This document shows, in pieces, positions 43,088 to 51,957 of a stretch of 64,000 nucleotides of DNA (position 1 is the stretch's first letter; each line of letters begins with the position of its first letter). The translations under genes were made by a program, and so were the position numbers. The stretch comes from an uncultured Opitutaceae bacterium (GTDB lineage Bacteria > Verrucomicrobiota > Verrucomicrobiia > Opitutales > Opitutaceae), in contig CALFNN010000055.1 in assembly GCA_937902925.1 (NCBI GenBank), forward strand, positions 1 to 64,000, given 5' to 3'. A model generated the notes under the pieces. The model saw nothing but the letters and a program-made list of their open reading frames with translations, did no database searches and was not told where the DNA came from.

Positions 43088-43657
43088 ATGACACCCAGTG
43101 AATTGACCCTCGCCATGTCCACCCCGGGCCTCGATGAAGCCGACAGCCGCAAGCGGCTCATGGCGCTGATGACGCGCCACCAGCGGCAGGTCTTCGCCTA
43201 CATCTACACCCTGGTGCCCGACCGCCACGACGCGGAGGATCTGTTGCAGGAGACGAGCCTCGTCATCTGCGAGAAATTCGACGAATTCCGGCCGGGCACC
43301 GACTTCGTGGCGTGGGCCTGCCAGATCGCGTGGTGGCGCATCCGCTACTCGCGGCAAAAGTTTGCGCGCGCGAAAGTCATCTTCGACCAGGAAGTGCTCG
43401 ATGCCGTGGCGCAGACCGCGGGCGAGATGGCGCCGGAGCTCGACGAACGCCACGAGGCGCTCGCCGGCTGCCTCAAGAAACTGCCGCCGCGCGATCGCGA
43501 ACTCGTCCTGACGCGCTACGAGCCCGGCAGCGGCGTGGCCGAGGCCGCGCGTCGCTCGGGCCGCTCGATGGACGCCGCCTACAAGGCGCTCAACCGGCTG
43601 CGCAAACTTTTGCACGACTGCGTCACGAACCAACTGGCGAATGGAGATGCCGCATGA
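43088..43657 (+). CDS. ECF sigma factor (planctomycete/verrucomicrobial FecR-linked type)
   Basis: A 189-residue soluble ECF sigma factor. Region 2 has RQVFAYIYTLVPDRHDAEDLLQ and FVAWACQIAWWRIR; region 4 has LPPRDRELVLTRYEPG and the helix-turn-helix SMDAAYKALNRLRKLL. This is the subgroup often annotated as Rhodopirellula/Verrucomicrobium-type sigma factor, regularly paired with a FecR-LamG gene as here. The ATG at 43088 is chosen over an upstream TTG (43076). Its stop overlaps the FecR start (ATGA). It has no transmembrane extension, unlike the five fusions at 17-36 kb. Confidence 0.9.
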   Translation: MTPSELTLAMSTPGLDEADSRKRLMALMTRHQRQVFAYIYTLVPDRHDAEDLLQETSLVICEKFDEFRPGTDFVAWACQIAWWRIRYSRQKFARAKVIFDQEVLDAVAQTAGEMAPELDERHEALAGCLKKLPPRDRELVLTRYEPGSGVAEAARRSGRSMDAAYKALNRLRKLLHDCVTNQLANGDAA

Positions 43658-45261
43658 AACTCACCGATGCCGAAATCCTCGAACTCAACGAACTGTGCGG
43701 CGCCGTCGTCGACGGCACCCTCACCGACGCGCAGAAGGAGCGGCTTTCCCGCTGGCTGAAAACCTCGGTCGAGGCACGGCGGTTCTACGTGCGCGCACTG
43801 GGCCAGTCCGCGAGCCTGCACACCTACGCGAGCGAAATCCACGCGGAAGCGCCGGATGGGGTGGCGCCGGTGGCCCGCCCTGTCATTCGCGTGAGCTGGT
43901 GGTGGGTGGCGAGCTCGCTGGCGGCGGCGTGCGTGGTCGTGGCGGTCTGGCTGGCGGCCGGCCGGACTCCGCCGGTGGCGCCGGCGGCGTTGCCGGCCGG
44001 CGACTCAGTTGCACGGATCACGGCGGCGAAGGACTCGCGCTGGGCGGACGGAGCCGTGGCCATTCACCCCGGCGACCACGTGCGCAAGGGTCAGCGGCTC
44101 GAACTCGACACGGGCCTGGCGGAAATCACTTTTGACTCGGGCGCACGCGTCGTGCTCGTGGGGCCGGCGTCGCTCGACGTGAACTCCGCGTGGGACGGCA
44201 CGCTGCGCCACGGCACGCTCAAGGCGACCGTGCCGCCGCAGGCGATCGGCTTCCGCATTTCCAACCCCGCGGTCGAGGTCGTCGATCTCGGCACCGAATT
44301 CACGATGATCGCCGACGGCCAGGGTGCCGCCGACGTGCTCGTGCTCAAGGGCGAGGTCGAGGCGGCGCCGCGCGCCGTCGTCGACGAGGATTCGATCCTG
44401 CTCCGTGCCAAGGAATCGCGGCGGTTCGCGGCGGACGGCGTGTCGGAGGTGAGCGACAGCGAGCAAAAGTTCGCGCGGTTCACGCAGCCGCTGACGCTCG
44501 ATCGTTTCGCGCCGGCGATCCACTACGTGCACTGGTCGTTCGACGAGGCCGGCGGCGGGGTGCTGCGCGCCGGCCCGGCCCAGCGCGGCTACGACGCGCA
44601 ACTGGCCGTGTCCGACGCCGCCGAACTCGCGGCCAGCCGGACGGCGGGGCATCGCGGGCGGGCGGTGCATTTCGACGGCCGGGTTTATGCGAAGGCGAAG
44701 TTCCCCGGCATCTCGGGCAGTGCACCGCGCACGGTCGCCTTTTGGGTGCGGGTGCCGGAGGACGCGCAACTCTCGGACGCGTTCACGATGGTCGCGTGGG
44801 GCACCAACGTGCCCAAGCTCCGCTCGCGCCCCGTGCACATCAACTGGAACCGCAATCCCGCCGAGGGGCCGCTCGGCGCCCTCCGCACCGACTTCGGCGG
44901 CGGCAGCGTGACGGGCACGACCTCGCTGCGCGACGGGCGCTGGCACCACGCCGCGGTCTCCTTCGCGCCGGGCGACGATCCCGACACGCCGGTGCAGGTG
45001 AAGCTTTACGTGGACGGCAAGCTGGAGAGCAGCACGGTCACGCCCGGCAAAATCCACGCGCCCGCCGGTCGCGACGACCCCGCGCTCACGGACTTCGTCT
45101 GGCTGGGCTGCCGGATCGGCAACGGCGGGCCGCGGCAGGATCGTTTCCGCGGCGACATCGACGACCTCTTCATCGCCGACCGCGGGCTGGAGCCGAACGA
45201 AATCGTGGCGTTGATGAACGACAACCGGCTGCCGGTCTCCGCGCTGGTCTCCAATCCCTGA
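43654..45261 (+). CDS. FecR / LamG-domain membrane protein (probable anti-sigma sensor)
   Basis: A 535-residue protein. The N-terminal cytoplasmic part (1-80, TDAEILELNELCGAVVDGTL) is the presumed sigma-binding region, then a transmembrane helix (about 82-101), a FecR domain (about 125-250, with GLAEITFDSGARVVLVGPAS and AVEVVDLGTEFTM) and a C-terminal concanavalin-like LamG domain (about 330-525, with HWSFDEAGGGVL, RTVAFWVRVPE, DGRWHHAAVSF, IDDLFIADRGL). LamG domains commonly bind sugars. Coupled to the ECF sigma by ATGA overlap, it should hold the sigma and respond to a periplasmic glycan (inference). Confidence 0.9.
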   Translation: MKLTDAEILELNELCGAVVDGTLTDAQKERLSRWLKTSVEARRFYVRALGQSASLHTYASEIHAEAPDGVAPVARPVIRVSWWWVASSLAAACVVVAVWLAAGRTPPVAPAALPAGDSVARITAAKDSRWADGAVAIHPGDHVRKGQRLELDTGLAEITFDSGARVVLVGPASLDVNSAWDGTLRHGTLKATVPPQAIGFRISNPAVEVVDLGTEFTMIADGQGAADVLVLKGEVEAAPRAVVDEDSILLRAKESRRFAADGVSEVSDSEQKFARFTQPLTLDRFAPAIHYVHWSFDEAGGGVLRAGPAQRGYDAQLAVSDAAELAASRTAGHRGRAVHFDGRVYAKAKFPGISGSAPRTVAFWVRVPEDAQLSDAFTMVAWGTNVPKLRSRPVHINWNRNPAEGPLGALRTDFGGGSVTGTTSLRDGRWHHAAVSFAPGDDPDTPVQVKLYVDGKLESSTVTPGKIHAPAGRDDPALTDFVWLGCRIGNGGPRQDRFRGDIDDLFIADRGLEPNEIVALMNDNRLPVSALVSNP

Positions 45262-45283
45262 CCGTCGCGCCACCTAACACGTC

Positions 45284-46327
45284 ATGCTCCGCCTCCGCCG
45301 CGCACCCGCCTGTCTCGCACTCGCCGCGCTGGCCGTCGCGATCCTGCCACCCGCGCGGGCCGCCGCGCCGGCGGGGGCGACGAAAAAAATCCTTTTCTTC
45401 ACCAAGAGTTCGAATTTCGAGCACCAAGTCATCAAGGAGCGCAACGGCCATCCCAGCTTTGCGGCGCAGGTGCTGCAGTCGCTCGGTCCGGCGCACGGCA
45501 TCGAGTTTGTGTGCTCGAAGGACGGCTCGCTCTTCACGCCGGACTACCTCGCGCAATTCGACGCGTTGCTGTTCTACACGAGCGGCAATCTCCTCGAACG
45601 CGGCAAGGACGGCAATCCACCGATGACGCCCGCGGGAAAACAGGCGCTGCTCGACGCGATCCGCCACGGCAAGGGCTTCATCGGGACGCACGCGGCGGCC
45701 GACACGTTTCACCCGGGCGAGACTGCGGAGACGAACACGAACCAGGCGCGCACGTGGCGCTACCGGGTGCTGGGCGACAAGGCCGATCCCTACACGCAGA
45801 TGATCGGGGGCGAGTTGATCATCCACGGCTGCCAGCAGCTCGCCACCGTCCGCGTGGTCGACCCGCAGTTTCCCGGTTTCGCCCGCTACGCGCCGGGCTT
45901 CGAGGCGCAGGAGGAATGGTATTCGATGACGAACTTTGCGCCCGACCTGCACGTGCTGCTGGTGCTCGACACCGCGACGATGCGAAACCCGTATCCCGAC
46001 GAGCCCAACTGGCCGCCGGCCGGCTGGGACACGCCGTATAAGCGGCCGCCTTATCCGGTGGCGTGGGCGCACCGCTACGGCGAGGGCCGGGTGTTCTTCA
46101 CCGCGATGGGGCACAGCGAGGAGACCTGGCGCAATCCGCGGTTCCAGGAAATGCTGCTGGGCGGCATCGATTGGGCGCTCGGCCGCTCGGACGCCGCGGT
46201 GCTTCCGAATCTCGCGAGCGTCGCGCCGCGGGCCGCTGACCTTCCGCCCGTCTCCGCCCCCGTCGCCGGGCTGCCACCCGCGCTCAAGGCCAAGGAATCT
46301 CAAACTCCCGGTCATACTTACCCATGA
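45284..46327 (+). CDS. exported ThuA-domain protein
   Basis: A 347-residue protein with a signal peptide (1-27, ending PPARAA) and a ThuA (trehalose-utilisation-like) glutamine-amidotransferase-like fold: KKILFFTKSSNFEHQVI, FDALLFYTSGNLLE, GKGFIGTHAAADTFH, and AWAHRYGEGRVFFTAMGHSEETW near the end. ThuA proteins accompany sugar oxidation and DUF1080 genes in this phylum, but their activity is not settled. It starts 22 bases after the FecR-LamG stop and overlaps the following VOC gene by ATGA, so it belongs to the same transcript. Confidence 0.88.
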   Translation: MLRLRRAPACLALAALAVAILPPARAAAPAGATKKILFFTKSSNFEHQVIKERNGHPSFAAQVLQSLGPAHGIEFVCSKDGSLFTPDYLAQFDALLFYTSGNLLERGKDGNPPMTPAGKQALLDAIRHGKGFIGTHAAADTFHPGETAETNTNQARTWRYRVLGDKADPYTQMIGGELIIHGCQQLATVRVVDPQFPGFARYAPGFEAQEEWYSMTNFAPDLHVLLVLDTATMRNPYPDEPNWPPAGWDTPYKRPPYPVAWAHRYGEGRVFFTAMGHSEETWRNPRFQEMLLGGIDWALGRSDAAVLPNLASVAPRAADLPPVSAPVAGLPPALKAKESQTPGHTYP

Positions 46328-47337
46328 AACCAAACCGAATCTTTTTTGCGGTCGTCGCCACGACCGTGCTGGCGTTTGCGCCGGGGCGCGCGGAGGAGGC
46401 GGGTTCCGCACCTGCGCCGAAGCGGCCGCGCATCATCGGTATTTCACACGCGGCGTTTTATGTCAGCGACATGGCAAAGGCGCGGGCGTTCTACGAGGAC
46501 TTCCTGGGCTTCGCCTCGCCGTTTTCCATCCCGCGCAAGAATCCCGCCGAGCATCTCGTCTGGATCAAGATCAACGACCGCCAGACCGTTGAACTTTTTC
46601 CCGGCTCCGAGGTCGCGCCGGACTCCGACCGCCTCTACCACATCGCGCTCGAAGTCGATGACGCAGAGGCGATGCGCGTCTACCTGAAGTCGAGGGGCGT
46701 CGCAGTGCCCGACAAGACGCCGGTCGGGAAAATCGGCAACGCGAACTACTTCATCAAGGATCCGAACGGCAACATCGTCGAGATTGTCCAGTATCTGCCG
46801 GAGGGCTGGACGGTGCGGGAGAAGGGAAAATTCCTGCCCGACACGCGGATTTCCGTGCGCATGAGCCACGTCGGCGTGATGATCGGCGAGTTTGATGCCT
46901 CGATGAAATTCTACGGCGACATCCTCGGCTGCAAAGAAATCTGGCGCGGCAGCGCGGGCGGAAAAAAGTTGAGCTGGGTCAACCTGAAGCTGCCCGACAG
47001 CGACGACTATCTCGAATTCATGCTCTACGACAAATACCCGTCGCTCGACCGGCTGCACACGCTCCACCACATCTGTCTCGAGGTGCCGGACGTCGCGAAG
47101 GCCGGCGCGATTCTCGCGGGCCGTCCGTTGCCGGAGGGCTGCAAGCCGCCGACCGAGATGAAGGTCGGCGTGAACGGCAAGCGGCAGATCAACTACTACG
47201 ATCCCGACGGCACGCGCGTCGAGATCATGGAGCCGGGCACCTTTGACGGGAAACCGCGCCCGCCGTCGGACGCGCCGCCGCCGGTGGCCGAGCCGAAGCC
47301 CGCCGCGGTAACGACGCCGGCGTCCGCGAAGGCGTGA
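46324..47337 (+). CDS. exported protein with two VOC (glyoxalase/dioxygenase-fold) modules
   Basis: A 337-residue protein with a signal peptide (1-23). The first VOC module spans about 38-165 (GISHAAFYVSDMAKARAFYE, HIALEVDDAEAMRVYL, NYFIKDPNGNIVEIVQYLP), the second about 178-305 (SHVGVMIGEFDASMKFYGDI, HHICLEVPDVAKAGAIL, YYDPDGTRVEIMEP). His and Glu at the expected metal positions (SHAAFY, EIVQ; SHVGVM, EIME) suggest bound metal. The tail is Pro/Ala-rich. Coupled to ThuA by ATGA overlap. The export of a VOC protein is uncommon. The reaction is unknown. Confidence 0.85.
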   Translation: MKPNRIFFAVVATTVLAFAPGRAEEAGSAPAPKRPRIIGISHAAFYVSDMAKARAFYEDFLGFASPFSIPRKNPAEHLVWIKINDRQTVELFPGSEVAPDSDRLYHIALEVDDAEAMRVYLKSRGVAVPDKTPVGKIGNANYFIKDPNGNIVEIVQYLPEGWTVREKGKFLPDTRISVRMSHVGVMIGEFDASMKFYGDILGCKEIWRGSAGGKKLSWVNLKLPDSDDYLEFMLYDKYPSLDRLHTLHHICLEVPDVAKAGAILAGRPLPEGCKPPTEMKVGVNGKRQINYYDPDGTRVEIMEPGTFDGKPRPPSDAPPPVAEPKPAAVTTPASAKA

Positions 47338-47469
47338 ACGGAGTCGGGGCGTCGACGACACGCGCCGCGAGCGAGGTCGGCGCCCTTCGGTGACGGTCGA
47401 CCCGCGAAGCGACGCGGCGATTTGAACGGGATTGCAGCACGCAGGTTGTCCCCGTGCTATGTTGGCGGC

Positions 47470-47919
47470 GTGAAGAAACGACCGGCCATACCCCGCCTCG
47501 ACGGCGGACCGCAGACCATCCTGCTCGTCGAGGATGTCGAGCGCGCGCTGGCGTTTTACCGCGACAACCTGCTCCTCGCCCAGAAGGACGGCGATGCGGG
47601 ACGCTACGCCGAACTGGATCCCGGTGACGGCGGCACGCTCCTGCTGGTGAAACGCGAGGGCTCGATCGCGCCGATGACGGCGGGCCGGGCGGCAAAGGAC
47701 AAGGCGACGCTGACGTTTGGCATCCCGACCGAGGGATACGAGACCTGGAAAAAGTGGCTCGCCAACCGCGAGGTGCCGATCGAGCACGAGACCCGCTGGG
47801 TGCACGGCGGCCGCAGCCTCTATGTGCGCGATCCCGACGGCTGGCGGCTGGAATTCAAGACGCCGCCGGTCCTGTCGCCGCCGCCCCCGTCGCCGCCCAA
47901 GCCGCGGGACGACAGTTGA
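47470..47919 (+). CDS. VOC-family protein
   Basis: A 149-residue cytoplasmic protein with one VOC module: ILLVEDVERALAFYRDNLLL, a middle strand LTFGIPTEGYETWKKWL, and SLYVRDPDGWRLEFKTPP. The metal positions are incomplete (the first His is Leu/Val-like), so it may not bind metal. The tail is Pro-rich (PPPPSPPKPRDDS). It starts with GTG at 47470. The upstream 132-base gap separates it from the ThuA transcript. Confidence 0.78.
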   Translation: MKKRPAIPRLDGGPQTILLVEDVERALAFYRDNLLLAQKDGDAGRYAELDPGDGGTLLLVKREGSIAPMTAGRAAKDKATLTFGIPTEGYETWKKWLANREVPIEHETRWVHGGRSLYVRDPDGWRLEFKTPPVLSPPPPSPPKPRDDS

Positions 47920-47921
47920 GC

Positions 47922-47956
47922 GTCCCGCGGGCGGGACAATTTCCGCGGGGGAAATT
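47922..47956. repeat. two abutting perfect hairpins
   Basis: GTCCCGC-GG-GCGGGAC (47922-47937) is followed without gap by AATTTCC-GCGGG-GGAAATT (47938-47956). They lie between the VOC stop and the Hsp20 start at 48043. They could be a terminator without a U-run or operator sites for heat-shock control; neither is the CIRCE sequence. Confidence 0.5.
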
Positions 47957-48042
47957 GCAAGCGTTGCGGAGCGGGGACGGCGTTTTCCGGATAGGATGAC
48001 CGGGAAGCCGGGGAACCGGTGACGCCCGAAACGGCCACAACC

Positions 48043-48531
48043 ATGAACGCATTGATCACCGATGAAAACCAACCCTGGCTGCCGGGCGGCACGTCGGGCC
48101 GGTTCGCCCCGGTCTTCGCCATCGAGTCGTTCCGCCCCGGCGATTTCGAGGGCAGGTTTGCGATCGAGGAATGGGCGCCGCGGATCGACCGCAGGGAAAA
48201 CGAGTGCGAACTCTTGCTGCAGGCCGCCGTGCCGGAGATGAAGCGGCTGGAAGTTCGGATCTCGGAGGAGGACGGCGCACTGACAATTTCCGGCGAACGC
48301 CGGTTCGAGGCAAAGGAGCAGGCCGGCGGCAGCCGGCGGGAATACGGCCATTTCTGGCGGAGTTTCGTGATCCCCGAACGCACGAGGGGGGCGACAGTGT
48401 CCGCCGCGTTTGCCGACGGCGTCCTGCAGGTGCGGGTCCCGAAGGGCGCGCCAACCGGATCCGACGACGAACCAGCCGGCGTCGCGGATGCTCCCGGTGC
48501 CGGGACGGGCGCCGGGGACCGCCCGGACTAG
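48043..48531 (+). CDS. Hsp20/alpha-crystallin-family small heat-shock protein
   Basis: A 162-residue protein with a central alpha-crystallin domain (about 46-140): WAPRIDRRENECELLLQAAVP, VRISEEDGALTISGERR, then FWRSFVIPERTRGATVSAAF and ADGVLQVRVPKG. Small Hsps hold unfolding proteins in large oligomers. The C-terminal I-x-I anchor is replaced by an Asp/Gly/Ala-rich tail. It is a single gene with two hairpins about 90 bases upstream that may mediate regulation. Confidence 0.82.
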   Translation: MNALITDENQPWLPGGTSGRFAPVFAIESFRPGDFEGRFAIEEWAPRIDRRENECELLLQAAVPEMKRLEVRISEEDGALTISGERRFEAKEQAGGSRREYGHFWRSFVIPERTRGATVSAAFADGVLQVRVPKGAPTGSDDEPAGVADAPGAGTGAGDRPD

Positions 48532-48610
48532 GATTCATTTCGTGCCCGCGGGGCGAGGCGCCTCGGGAGGCCGCATCCGGTGCGCCAAGGCGGCGCGGCG
48601 GATTCGATGC

Positions 48611-49366
48611 CTACCGCAGTTTCGCCAAAGCCTCACGGGCACGCCGCCAGGCTTCCTCGTCGTATTTCTCTCGGCGCGGCAGCGCGAGCGCTTCCTGAAA
48701 GGCCCGCCGGGCGGCGTCGGGCTGGCCGTCGGCCAGGAGCGCGAAACCGAGCTCCACGCGATGAGCGGGCAGCCCGGGCGAAAGCGCGACGGCCCGCCGG
48801 AGCTGACGCACGGCCTCCGCGGTCGAGGCGTCGGGCAGGCCGCCATAGACGAGGCGCACGAGCCAGCGCGTGGTGGGGCCGAGCGAAGCGACCTCGTAGT
48901 TCCAGCGGCCGAGGACGTGGTGGGCGTAGGCGTAGTCGGGGTCGAGCGCGAGCGCCTCGTCGGCGTAGCGTTTCACGAGGCGGGAGTATTCGATCTTCGG
49001 GCGGGTGCCGGCATAGGCCGCGAGCTTGCCGTAGCAAATCGCGAGCGACAGGACGTTGACGGGATCGCGGGGCGCGAGCGCCGCGGCCTGCCGGGCGCAG
49101 TCGAGGGCCGCGGTGCAGAGGCGCTTCTTTTCCGCGAGGTCCGCGGTATCGAGCGTGAGATCGGAATACTGGCGCGACAGCTTTTGCAGGATGAACGGGT
49201 CGTTGGGGTGCGCCGCGCCGGCCTGGAGAAAAAGTTGCAGCGCAGCCTTCGAGTCGAACCGCGCCTCGGCGGCGAGGGCGGCGGCGACGAGCGGGTCCGG
49301 GGCGGCGGCCGGTTGGCCGGCGAGACCGGCGGCGAGCGCGAGGAAGATCGGAACCAGGCGGCGCAT
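48611..49366 (-). CDS. exported TPR protein resembling the RMDN (FAM82) family
   Basis: A 251-residue protein with a signal peptide (1-21) and four to five TPR-like helix pairs. The segment ALALDPDYAYAHHVLGRWNY followed by EVASLG and GLPDASTAEAVRQLRRAV recalls the HLLGRW-E-AS signature of eukaryotic regulator-of-microtubule-dynamics (RMDN) proteins. Bacterial homologs have no known role. It is a single gene on the minus strand; its divergent neighbour is a VOC gene. The ATG at 49366 fits the signal peptide. Confidence 0.72.
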   Translation of the reverse strand: MRRLVPIFLALAAGLAGQPAAAPDPLVAAALAAEARFDSKAALQLFLQAGAAHPNDPFILQKLSRQYSDLTLDTADLAEKKRLCTAALDCARQAAALAPRDPVNVLSLAICYGKLAAYAGTRPKIEYSRLVKRYADEALALDPDYAYAHHVLGRWNYEVASLGPTTRWLVRLVYGGLPDASTAEAVRQLRRAVALSPGLPAHRVELGFALLADGQPDAARRAFQEALALPRREKYDEEAWRRAREALAKLR

Positions 49367-49419
49367 GGTAAAATTGAAACGAACTGGCGGCGGTGGCGGT
49401 TGCATGTTCTTTTGCGGGG

Positions 49420-49851
49420 ATGAATCCGGTTGCGGTGCCGCCGATCCACGGCGTGGTGGAGACGATTCTCTACACGGACGATTTGCCGCGGGCGGTCGCG
49501 TTCTATCGCGAGGTGCTGGGGCTGGCGCCGATGACGGGCGATCCGGCGCGGTTCCAGGCGTTCGACTCGGGGTGCAGCCGCGTGCTGCTGCTGTTCAAAC
49601 GGGGCGCGACGCTCGCGCCGACGCCGGTTCCCGGCGGAGTGATTCCGCCGCACGACGGAACCGGACCGCAGCACATCGCGTTTGCGATCGACGCGGAAAG
49701 TCTTGGCGCCTGGCACCAGCGGCTGATGGCGCGCGGGGTCGCGATCGAGAGCGGGGCGAGTTGGGGACGCGGTGGACGAAGCCTGTTCTTCCGCGATCCC
49801 GACGGGCACCTCGTGGAGCTGGTCACGCCGGGAATCTGGGCGAATTACTGA
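49420..49851 (+). CDS. VOC-family glyoxalase-like protein
   Basis: A 143-residue cytoplasmic VOC protein: HGVVETILYTDDLPRAVAFY, PQHIAFAIDAESLGAWHQRL, SLFFRDPDGHLVELVTPG. The His of PQHIAF and the Glu of LVELV sit at metal positions, so a divalent metal site is likely. It resembles bleomycin-resistance/glyoxalase-type proteins and is more canonical than the one at 47470. The ATG at 49420 is chosen; an upstream start would add nine residues. Confidence 0.85.
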   Translation: MNPVAVPPIHGVVETILYTDDLPRAVAFYREVLGLAPMTGDPARFQAFDSGCSRVLLLFKRGATLAPTPVPGGVIPPHDGTGPQHIAFAIDAESLGAWHQRLMARGVAIESGASWGRGGRSLFFRDPDGHLVELVTPGIWANY

Positions 49852-49926
49852 GTCGGGCAAACCGGTTTCGCGCAGAACCCGCTTGGCAGGACCGACCAGG
49901 TGGGCACTCTCCGGTTTTGCTGCCCC

Positions 49927-51957
49927 ATGAAACTCGCCGATGTCCTGCGCCTTACCAAGAACAACTACGCGCTCGATCTTTTTACGCCAGCTACGCTCAC
50001 CTACGTCCAGAGTCTGCTGTTCTGGAAAAACGATCGTCCTCATCTCAAGTGTCAGGTGCGTGGCAAGGATGTCCAGGCGAAGCCCGAGGAGATCGTTCGC
50101 CAGCTCTGGATTCACCGGCTTACCGCTTACGAGAAATATCCGTTGGCACGCCTCGCGGTTGAAGTTCCCATCACATTTGGTCGAGACACCTCCAAGCGTG
50201 CCGACCTGGTCGTGTTCGATGACGACCGGCCGACCGTTCCCTAAATCATCAGCGAGCTGAAGCAGCCGACGGCGAAAGGCGGCAAGGAGCAGCTCAAATC
50301 CTACGGTCATGCCACCGGCGCCCCGCTGGCTTGTTGGAGCGACGGCCGGCAGGCCATCGTCTGGCACCGAAAAAATCCGAACTACTTCGTCGAGATTCCG
50401 CTGCTGCCGTCGGCCACACAGACGATTCACGATGTCGCCGACCAGCCGTGGACGGTCGATACCCTCGTCGCGAAGGAGAAGGAGCGCGAGAAGCTCGGTC
50501 TCTCCGCCCGCTCCCTCAAGCAGCGCATCCTCGACATGGAGGATGAGGTGCTCGCGAATGCCGGAGTCGATGTCTTCGAGGAGGTTTTCAAGCTCATCTT
50601 CACAAAACTCTACGATGAACTCTTCTGTTATCGCGGCGACTACCCGCACATCCGCTTTCGCAACACCAACACGGCTTCCCAGCTCAAGGCCAACCTCCAG
50701 GCGCTCTTCGACGAGGCCGACGCCAAATGGGAAGGCGTCTTCGCTCCCGGCGAAAAGCTGAAGCTCACGCCCGATCACCTCGCCGTCTGCGTCGGCTCGC
50801 TCGAAGAATACAAACTCTTCAACAGTGACCTCGACATCGTCGACGAGGCCTTCGAATACCTCGTCAACAAGTCCGCGAAGGGGGAGAAGGGCCAGTATTT
50901 CACGCCGCGCTGGGTCATCGACCTTTGCGTGAAGATGCTCAACCCGCGCGAGGAGGAGACGCTCATCGACACGGCCTGCGGCTCCGCCGGGTTCACGATG
51001 CATGCCATCTTTCATGTGTGGGATGCGATCCGCCGCGACGAAGGCCGGCCCGGCTCAGATCTCTTCACCATGGAGAAGAAGGGCCGGCGTTATGAAAAAT
51101 ACGTGCAGGAAAAAGTCTTCGGTATCGACTTTGACGAGCGCTCGGTGCGCGTCGCCCGCTGTCTCAATCTCATCGCCGGCGACGGCCAGACGAACGTCCT
51201 CCACCTCAACACGCTCGACTACCGCAAGTGGGACGAAACCGTGAAGGAGAAGGCATGGCAGGACACCTATTTCGAGGGTTGGAAGAAACTCCGTCGCCAG
51301 CTCGCCGACAAGAAGGGCGCAGACTATCGCGCGTTCGGCTTCGACGTGCTCCTCGCCAATCCGCCCTTCGCCGGCGACATCAAGCAGACCGACATGCTCT
51401 CGTCCTACGAGCTGGCGCACAAGGTCGCCAAGGACGGCGGTCAGGGGAAACTCGAGAGCGCCGTCGGCCGCGACCTGCTCTTCATCGAGCGCAACCTCGA
51501 CTTCCTCAAGCCCGGCGGCCGCATGGCGGTCGTCCTCCCGCAGGGCCGCTTCAACAACGCGAGCGAGGAGCGCGTCCGCCGCTGGATCGCGGAGCGCTGC
51601 CGGCTGCTCGCGGTCGTCGGCCTGCATCCCAACACTTTCAAGCCCCACACCGGCACCAAGACCTCCGTCCTCTTCGTGCAAAAGTGGAACGACGATCCCG
51701 CCGCCGGCCCGCCCTGTCCGCGGCTCGACGACTACCCGATTTTCTTCGCCACGCAGCGGCTCGCCTCGAAGGACAACAGCGGCGAGAAACTCGTCGCCCG
51801 CCGGGCCGATGGCGGCTTTGCCCGCGATGCGCACGGCCACTGGGTGGTGCAGCACGATTTTTTCAGCGTCGAACTCGACGACGGCACCCACACCGCGCCC
51901 GGCATCGCCGAGGCCTTCGCCGAATTCGCGAAGAAGGAGAAACTGGGTTTTTTCTGA
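49927..51957 (+). pseudogene. BcgI-like fused restriction nuclease / N6-adenine methyltransferase, interrupted by an in-frame TAA
   Basis: One continuous reading frame of 677 codons, broken by a TAA at 50242-50244 (codon 106). Residues 1-125 are a type I HsdR-N-like PD-(D/E)xK nuclease domain: KPEEIVRQLWIHRL, RADLVVFD (Asp 93) and, after the stop, ELKQ (Glu 110, Lys 112). The stop therefore separates the catalytic Asp from Glu-x-Lys. The rest is an N6-adenine methyltransferase with TACGSAGF (about 349) and the NPPF motif (about 477). Fused nuclease-methylase next to an S gene and no helicase is the type IIB (BcgI) layout. An ATG at 50536 could restart translation and yield a methylase without nuclease. 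Confidence 0.8.

Noticed and set aside
46444-48351. 635-codon open frame on the minus strand
   Set aside because: It covers the double VOC gene, the other VOC gene and part of Hsp20 in antisense; its composition is shadow-like.
48973-51015. 680-codon open frame on the minus strand
   Set aside because: It crosses the end of the TPR gene in another frame, the VOC gene and the restriction-methylase in antisense, with no domain.
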